NCBI GenBank assembly: GCA_014634225.1
Contig: BLFN01000040.1
Span: 2,096,855-2,106,854 of the forward strand
DNA from: Acropora yongei
Taxonomy: Eukaryota; Cnidaria; Anthozoa; Scleractinia; Acroporidae
Direction: 5' to 3'
Length of the DNA: 10,000 nt
The translations under genes were made by a program, and so were the position numbers. The notes beneath the pieces were generated by a model. It was not told where the DNA came from and made no database searches. It saw only the letters and a program-made list of their open reading frames with translations. Below, one piece after another: positions 1 to 7,200 of this stretch (position 1 is its first letter; each line of letters starts with the position of its first letter).

Positions 1-1088
1 TTACTTTACATGAGCGATATGCTTCAGAGGATTTAAAATAGAAATTCCCCTTGGGCAGTCAAAATTCCAATTGAAGTCTTCAAGGCAGCAAGGTAACAAA
101 TGAAACAGTTATTGTAGAAACCTTTATAACGGGGCCTATTCCTCTGGACAAATGCCACCACATTGGAATCAGTTAGAGATCTGTCCGATCCTTCGAAACA
201 AAGGAAAGATTTCCGTGGGATATTCTTGACGAACCGGTGTGCTAAAGAAGTCGATGAGCGTCTCGTTGTGATTGCGTAGTGCTGCTTTCCGCCTGGAGGA
301 GGGATAAATAAGAACATGTCTTCAAAAAATTATTGGGATATGAAGAAGGAGACTTAACGTTGTATTGGATAAAATCCTCCTCTGTGGTCTGAAACTGAGT
401 ATAGACAAGAGAGAATACCTTATGGTATTTACAATGTCTGCCTCGAAATTCTGAAAGTGAGCGATACCTAATGCGCCTACCTCTATGATTTTGTCTACTG
501 TGGTAGCAAAATGAAACACGGAAGTTCCCACAGAATCAGCAATTATTTTCAATTGGGATTAGTTCAAGGTCGATCAAAATGCTATGGCGAGAGGAAAGGT
601 GGTGTTCTGCCATAGCTGGTTTACATTGGGTGCTCGGGCTTTCAAAGATGCAGCGGTGTTCGTTAACGACGTTTTCGTCTCATATAGACTGGAGATTAGA
701 GCGGTTACATTAAATTAAATAGTGTGCTGACTGGTCAAGTTAGAGCGAATGGAGAGCACCTTTCCAGTGGAAGAGAAAGGTCGAGATAATGTTCTTTTGC
801 GAAATCCATGGGCAAGTAGAACAATTGGGTACTGGTAAAAATATACGAAACTTCAGCTGTAACTAGTAAGTGTTGATTAGATGAGAATCTGTAACGCACA
901 GTAAGTGCAAGGTCAAAAGCGTTTGGACAGCAAATAAAAGAAAAAGAAGAGATTACACCGAGTGTTTGCTGGTCTATTTTGGAGATGGATAGATGTGGCA
1001 GATATAGGTTGATGGCTTCAAACATCGGGCATCGTGCCTGAAGTTACTGACTTAAAAAAGATCACTATTCGTTACCTTTCTTTTGCAG
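1..1088. other. 5' flank or upstream intron with no recognised gene
   Basis: This stretch lies upstream of the GPS exon and should hold intron, or the exon carrying the rest of the GAIN domain. I looked on the + strand for an exon that ends in phase 2 and carries the usual first GPS element (Cys-x-x-Trp), and found no convincing one. A Cys-His-Ser-Trp appears near 610-621, but its spacing to the next exon is too long and the only phase-compatible donor is weak. The - strand has several open stretches, described separately. The stretch ends in a T-rich tract and the TTTTGCAG acceptor of receptor exon 1. Confidence 0.6.
169..714 (-). pseudogene. possible decayed coding sequence, unidentified
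   Basis: One - strand frame stays open from 714 down to a stop at 169 except for three internal stops at 574-576, 559-561 and 322-324. That is about 182 codons with fewer stops than expected in AT-rich non-coding DNA. The segments read like mixed-composition protein, for example KAALRNHNETLIDFF and TVDKIIEVGALG, and include Asn-x-Thr sites. I do not recognise the family. It could be a degraded transposon or gene fragment, or chance openness. Parts of the other frames on both strands are open here too, which weakens the case. Confidence 0.22.
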
Positions 1089-1206
1089 CTATTGGTCAAC
1101 TGAAGGTCTTAAACTAATCTCACCTGTTAACTCTCAATCAACTGTCTGCGAAACAAATCACTTCACGAGCTTTGCCGTTCTTATCAAGCATCATAGGGCT
1201 ACAGAG
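1089..1206 (+). CDS. receptor exon 1: end of GAIN/GPS and tethered agonist
   Basis: The acceptor is TTTTGCAG and the donor is GTACGT. One base completes a split codon, then 39 codons follow. The sequence begins YWSTEG, the usual second half of a GPS, and contains VCETNHFTSFAVLI. The predicted cleavage lies between Phe25 (1162-1164) and Thr26 (1165-1167), matching the His-x-Ser/Thr rule. The residues after it (TSFAVLI) match the tethered agonist of adhesion GPCRs. Family members usually have Cys after WSTxG and a Cys-x-Cys before the His. Here these are Leu7 (1108-1110) and Cys20-Glu-Thr22, so two of the four GPS cysteines are absent. Confidence 0.93.
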
Positions 1207-4176
1207 GTACGTTACATAATACTTCAATGGCTTCAATTGAATTCTCCTCATGATGAGCCGTTGTTTCCTCTTCGTTTGGACAAGAATTTATTGCTTTTCT
1301 CTTGCCATTCATTTAGTTCGAAGTTATTCATTAAGTTGCAGTGTTACAGTTCAAGGAGAGTAGTGCTGGAGGTGTATATAATACGTCATCCATTCAAGGC
1401 ACCTCCACCTTTGGTTTGAGATTCCAAAATGCGGCAATGAGTAAGACGCCAGTGATGCTAGAGGGAATGATAGAATATCATTCAATTCTGACATCTTAAA
1501 TAAAGAGGAAACAAGCAAAGGAACAAAAGCAATGAGTCTAGATTACCTGAGATTAATAAAGTATTGGTGCTTTAGCCTACACCACTCAAATCCCACTTTC
1601 TCGTTTTTTGCTGCCCAAACGCTTGATGTATGTGTCTTGAGAATATTTATTTTAAAGGTTACCATCCTCCTAACCACACCCTAAGAGTATCTGTAAATCA
1701 CGCCAAGGTCTTCAGTAATGTTTTATTTTTCTTTAGCTTTCCTATAGTGACAAGTTGGCCTTAAGCATCATAACGTACATCGGTTGCGGGGTGTCAACAG
1801 TGGCTCTTGCTCTTACACTGATTGTATTTCTGAGCGTTGAGTAAGCGTGAATTTCATTTATCATGAGACATTTAACACGCCAAAGTAATGCACTTTGGTT
1901 GCACAAATCCACATTATCTCGTTTTTTTTTTATCGTGACCATTTACATTTTTCGTCAAAGGTCCCTTTCAACAGATCGCCATAAGATTCATATGAACCTT
2001 GCGTTATCATTACTTTTGGCGCAAGTCCTCTTCCTGGCCGGTATAAAAGAAACTTCAAACCAGGTCAGTTTAACTGTTTTTATGCTCTCAGCTTTCTTTA
2101 GATGACATTTTGAGTAAGTACTACTTCTTAATTGTACTTCTTGCTTTTCACAGGTTGTGTGTAAAATAATCGCTGTGTTTATGCACTACTTGTATTTGAC
2201 CGCGTTTACCTGGATGCTTGTGGAAGGTTTACACTTGTATCTAAAAGTGGTCCAAGTTTTCAAAACAGAGAATGTAAAAATTTTCTATTACTACATCTTC
2301 GGATGGGGTAAGCCATTATTTTTAGCATCAGATACAATCACGGAGAATATTGTCTAAAACGTTTATTACAGCTCACTGTTTGAGCTTACTCACAGAACAA
2401 TAACTCTTATCCTAAAGGGTAACCTGCTCTTCATCGGGATACAGGCATTTATATAATTAGTAACTTGACGAACGGACAACATCTCCATATCGCGCTAAAA
2501 AGGGTGTACATTAATTTGAGCTGCATCATTTTAAGTTGAGGGAAAAGGGATACGTTATGCTTGTGGTTCAAACTTCAACTCTAAAAAGTGGCTCATCATA
2601 TTGCTATATAATGATTCCTTTGCTAAAAGGTGTAATGCGTTATTATAAAATGTAATGTCAATCTGATACTAAAGGATTCCGGCGTTCTTTGTTCATTCGT
2701 TAAAGTTGTTCCAGCGGTCTTCAGTCGTCCGGCGCTCTCGTTATTTTTACATTTTCCTTCCAAAGTGGAAGCAGTTGTCCGTAAGACATTATCATAGTTA
2801 CACTGGGGGCCCTTAACACGTGCCTACAGTCTATTTGAAGGTCAATTCTAAGACTATTTGCCAAGATCCACATGCTAGAAACTCGCCAAGCCACTGCTGG
2901 CTCCATTTTTACGACACGCTAGGGTTATGAGGCACTCTCCGATTGCAATCGATTGTGAATTGATTTGCATATGCCACAGTACGGAGCCCTATTTTGGGGC
3001 GAAAGCATCCTAAGTGAACAACTTCTTACAGTTTGAAAACACCAAAGACTGATTTGGCCTCGCGCTTCCGGGAAGCGGCCAATGTCGAATGTTGGATTCT
3101 TAACTTATTTTGTTGTCTAGAAGGAATTTTTTAATACTCACACTACTTACAATATCACGCTACTTACAATTTTGTTGTTTTTTTTTTGTACACTGAACTA
3201 CACACCAGAAAAACCTACACAATTAATCAAACTACATAAATAGCTATAGACCACTTTTATAAATGGCGGCCACACTCGGCCGATACATTGAGCGTTGATT
3301 ATCGGCGGAATATCGGTCGACTGTCGGTGGTCTATCGGTCGACTGTCGATTGGGTTTCAATTGATTTTTGACTCGGTCTTGTACGATTGACTACGCCGGA
3401 TTTATACAAAGAAGCCTCCGAGAAACGGAGGGTAGATCAGGGATATCAGCGCTGCTCAGCAGAAGTCAGTAACCAAGGTTAAATTATGTCTGCCACTCAA
3501 GTTACAGTCACCAGTACGCAAGTAGCAATGAGGTATCGGCGGAATGTCGATAGCCTATCGATCGACATGTCGGCCGACTGTTGGACAACAACTCTCGGTC
3601 GACATATCGACCGAAATATCGACCGAGTGTCGGTCGAGATATCGGCTGATATCTCGGTTGATATGTCGTTTACTATGTCGACCGACACATCTCGATCGAC
3701 ATATCGACCGACATATCGGTCGAGCATCGGTCGATATGTCGAACGACACTCGACCAATATGTCGGTCTGCAGTGCTCAAAACATTTACATCAATACCGTA
3801 TCCTTCTAACCAATTCGTCACTGATACCCAGAACACAGTAAATGAATAAATGCTCCAGGGATTCGTCAGACTGGCCACAAAAGGAACACTGAGGTGTCGC
3901 CGTTTTACCCATTTTATGTATAATCTTGTTTGTATAGACAGTTCTATTTAATAATTTCTACTCAAATTCTCTGGCCCTAGATTTTAGGTCGTTTGTTTAG
4001 GAAGGATGTAGATCTCATGCCAAGGCAAGGCAGCAAAAGCATTGGACGTAACTCCTCACAACGGCATTTAGCTCTGGGTTCATAAATACTCATAAAAAAA
4101 AAAGCTTATGTGATATGGCTATCTTTAAGCGTATTCCATTTGTGTAATTTGCCCTCTGTATCTAAAATATCCTGCC

Positions 4177-4209
<33 letters not shown>

Positions 4210-4254
4210 GCATTTTAAAACACAAACAAGTAGCCTGCATGAGAAGAAAAATGA

Positions 4255-4285
<31 letters not shown>

Positions 4286-7200
4286 GCAGAGATATTCAAG
4301 TTTTTAAAATATGCAAATTAGTCAATACCCTAATACCTTTATATCAGTAAATTTCTGAAAATTCTCATCCAGTTTGCACTCATGTTGTTCTCTTTAGGTA
4401 TTTTAATAGAGAGCGTGGTAAAACGATTTAAATTAAGGGAATGAAGTCAGTATGGGAGCATTTTCTTGGTTTTATAAAAAGCAGAAAGACAGTCTTTTGA
4501 CGGCGGTTTTCTGTAGCTGTGAACGCAAAGCTTACCTCTCGCTTAGGAAACCGCATTTTTTTTATTAACTGTAATATCGTCTCCTCGACTTTTCTGCAGG
4601 CTTCGCAATCATCCCAGTCGGTATAACAACTGCTACGAAGCCTAATAACTACGGCAACAGCGACATGTGAGTATAAATTTTGAGGTAAACGGACATCGTG
4701 TTTCTTTGGGTAACAAAAGTTACCGTAGTCCTTTAACGATAATGCAAGCTAAATTTGCTGGCACTTTTAGATGTTGGCTGTCCTTGGAAGATGGAACGGT
4801 GTGGGCTTTTATCGGCCCAGTTATAGCAATTATAACGGTGAGTAAAAACCGAAAGTTTCTTATCGTCTGCATAATCATTTTAGTCGTTATTCCTATGGTC
4901 TTTATCGTCGTCATCGCCTTTTTCTCGTCACCATCGCCGGTCATTGCTGACATTGTTTCAAATGAAATCGAAAAAGGAAGATGAAAAACATAAGTAACTG
5001 GCCACTTTCCTGAATGTTTAGAGTATATTTTTGCTCTTGTTATGTCACTTAAGCCTTATCTCAGTTGAATTTCCTTTCTTAAAAAAAATCTGTATAACTG
5101 TGTATCCAACGACTCGAAAACAAGCTGGGAGGGCGGTTCTGGCTTACGTTTATGCTGACTTGTGAACCTAGTCGTCTTAATCTGTTTTGCTAGATATCGT
5201 TCGCACTGTAGTTAAAGCCTCTCTAGCACCTCAATTGTTTGATTGCAGCTAATGGGTATTTCATCAGCGAGTTTCGTTTATCACAGGTTAATAGCATTGT
5301 GCTGTTCATGGTGATCAAAACTGTTGTAACCTCTGCCTCTTCTATTAAAAGCTGCGAGTATGACCACATCAAGTAAGTACTCTACATGATTCAAATCATG
5401 ACATGAATTTCAGTAGTTTCCCATGGCTAACAGGTTATTCACAGATTTCTATTTCGTTGACTAGGTAAAGAGTACGACTTGTTGAGGACTAGATCCAAAA
5501 ACAATTGCACAATATTGAATTTTAAGAAGACATTAAAATTCCTAAAATTCTGCTTGCAAAGCATTAAATTAAATTTGGGTTGTGGCTCTCTCTTATTCGA
5601 TTCCCCAGACCTTTCGAGTGGCTATTTCTCTGGTATCTTCATCAGTAAGAGCAAATCAAAACTAATCAGTGTAAGTTCACATTTTTCCCCAGAGCTGGAA
5701 TCAAGGGTTTGCTTGTGCTAATGCCAATTCTGGGCGTTGGGTGGATTCTTGGCCTTTTTGCCGTAAACAAAGCCACCGTCGTGTTTGAATACGCGTTTGC
5801 CCTCGTCAATGGATTTCAGGTTAGAATAAACATCAATTTTTTTTACCAACCAACACAACCACCAATACTCTTTCTTCTCGTTTTTTCCCCTCGTATACAC
5901 ATGCCTATGCAAAAGTTATCACAGCACGAGGGGTCAATGGGTCATAGGAAATTGACTTTATGTTTCCAGTAAGTAAAACATAAGATGGCAAATCATTTGA
6001 ACACGTGACTTAAAGAAAAAAGAACGCTGCCAGCGTTTTAAAGCGTCGTTTATGACTTGTTAAAAACAACAAATTTAATCGAGACAAGATCAGCATGTCG
6101 CCCGCTTGGGAGTCACGAGAGGGCTGTACAGGCGGGTAGTCCGAGTCTACTCTAAGCCTGATACCTTTTTAGGATACCATCGTTGCCCCAAGTTTGTGTT
6201 TGTAAGTAAAAATTAAACACAACCTGAGCAGTGACCATTTACGCCATGGAGTAGTTAGGTATAACAACTTTCTACCGTTTTCTTTTAATGTTTAGGGCCT
6301 TTTCATTTTTCTTTTGCACTGTGCTTTTAACAACGAGGTTAGTACAGACTCTAATATTAAGACAATTGATTTGTACTAAGGCTAGATGCTCTGGTATAAT
6401 CCTTTTTGCCTGTAGCTTCGACCAATAAACACATCAGTTCACTTTGTTTAAAACCAAGGTTTCTCGTCAACTGTGTTTCCAGTAGTTCGAATCAGTTGTT
6501 GCCCTTTTTCTAGGCAAATTAGCACGGTAATATCAACTCTTACCACTTATTGGAATTGGAAAACAACTTTTTCAATCCATGTTGTACTCGTATTCATAAA
6601 GCAAGAGCTTGATGCTTTTAGACGCGGTGGGTTTGACATTGGAAACCTGTACTCCTATTTTGATCTAAAAGTCGGTATCATTACTCCATCACTTGTTACT
6701 CTTATTTTCCCCGTTATTCACACGCACTAAGTAGAACCTTCCTCAAGCGATATGTGACTGAATGCAGAGTGAGGATTGAGGTCAAACTGACTTCTATGGG
6801 CAGTGAGAGTACTTTTAACACTTCATTTACCTTTCAGGTCCGCAATGCTTTTCGCCGACAGAGAGAGAAAAATGCCCTTTCCAAGGAAAGTGACTCTCAA
6901 TATCCAGTTTCGTTTTCGTTGTCAGTGAGTGTCCATATGAATAGTCAAGGATGAGATGTAGATTAAAGATTCGAGGGTTTTCAACCCGATTCGATATTGG
7001 CAAACGTGGCACTGTTTAATCAATGACCGTTTTCAGTGATATTCGCGGAGTCAAGTAGTATAGGTTACATTCAGTCATTTATGACAGGCGGACACAGGTC
7101 CGGCTAGTAGTTGCTTAATTGCAAGGTGTTCTTTAATTGTACCATTGACAGTCTATGTTGTTCCCTGTTCCCGTTTGGCTTTTAAAATGACTCGTTTGTC

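Noticed and set aside
33..317. 94-residue - strand open frame
   Set aside because: Different register from the better candidate frame (714-169), no recognised motif, and no clear promoter or splice context. Not listed as a gene.
775..834. Possible upstream receptor exon ending TACTG before GTAAAA, phase 2
   Set aside because: The phase fits, but the encoded residues (NPWASRTIGY) lack the Cys-x-x-Trp GPS element, and its acceptor is unclear.
735..1025. 96-residue - strand open frame
   Set aside because: Hydrophobic mixed sequence without family motifs. It is opposite to the receptor strand and other frames nearby are also open.
1863..2105. Continuous + strand frame starting from ATG at 1863
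   Set aside because: It is intron 2, exon 3 and part of intron 3 read through. The receptor-like part is only 1961-2063.
2721..2906. 61-residue - strand open frame in intron 4
   Set aside because: No motif and short, with no neighbours or splice signals to support it.
3486..3878. Four overlapping open frames on both strands
   Set aside because: All come from the 12-bp repeat array, plus the LINE remnant at one end. The repeating Arg-Ser-Tyr and Asp-Ile-Ser patterns show this.
4667..4984. 105-residue + strand frame containing exon 6
   Set aside because: It begins with intron 5 and runs on into intron 6. Only 4771-4837 fits the receptor.
6473..6730. 85-residue + strand open frame in intron 9
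   Set aside because: Considered as an alternative exon between TM7 and the tail, but exons 9 and 10 join directly in phase to give the normal helix 8 start.
6925..6928. Alternative donor GTGTCC at 6929 that would join exon 10 directly to exon 12
   Set aside because: The phase works, but the site is much weaker than GTGAGT at 6925, and it would make exon 11 unnecessary without explaining its good splice sites. Kept only as a fallback.
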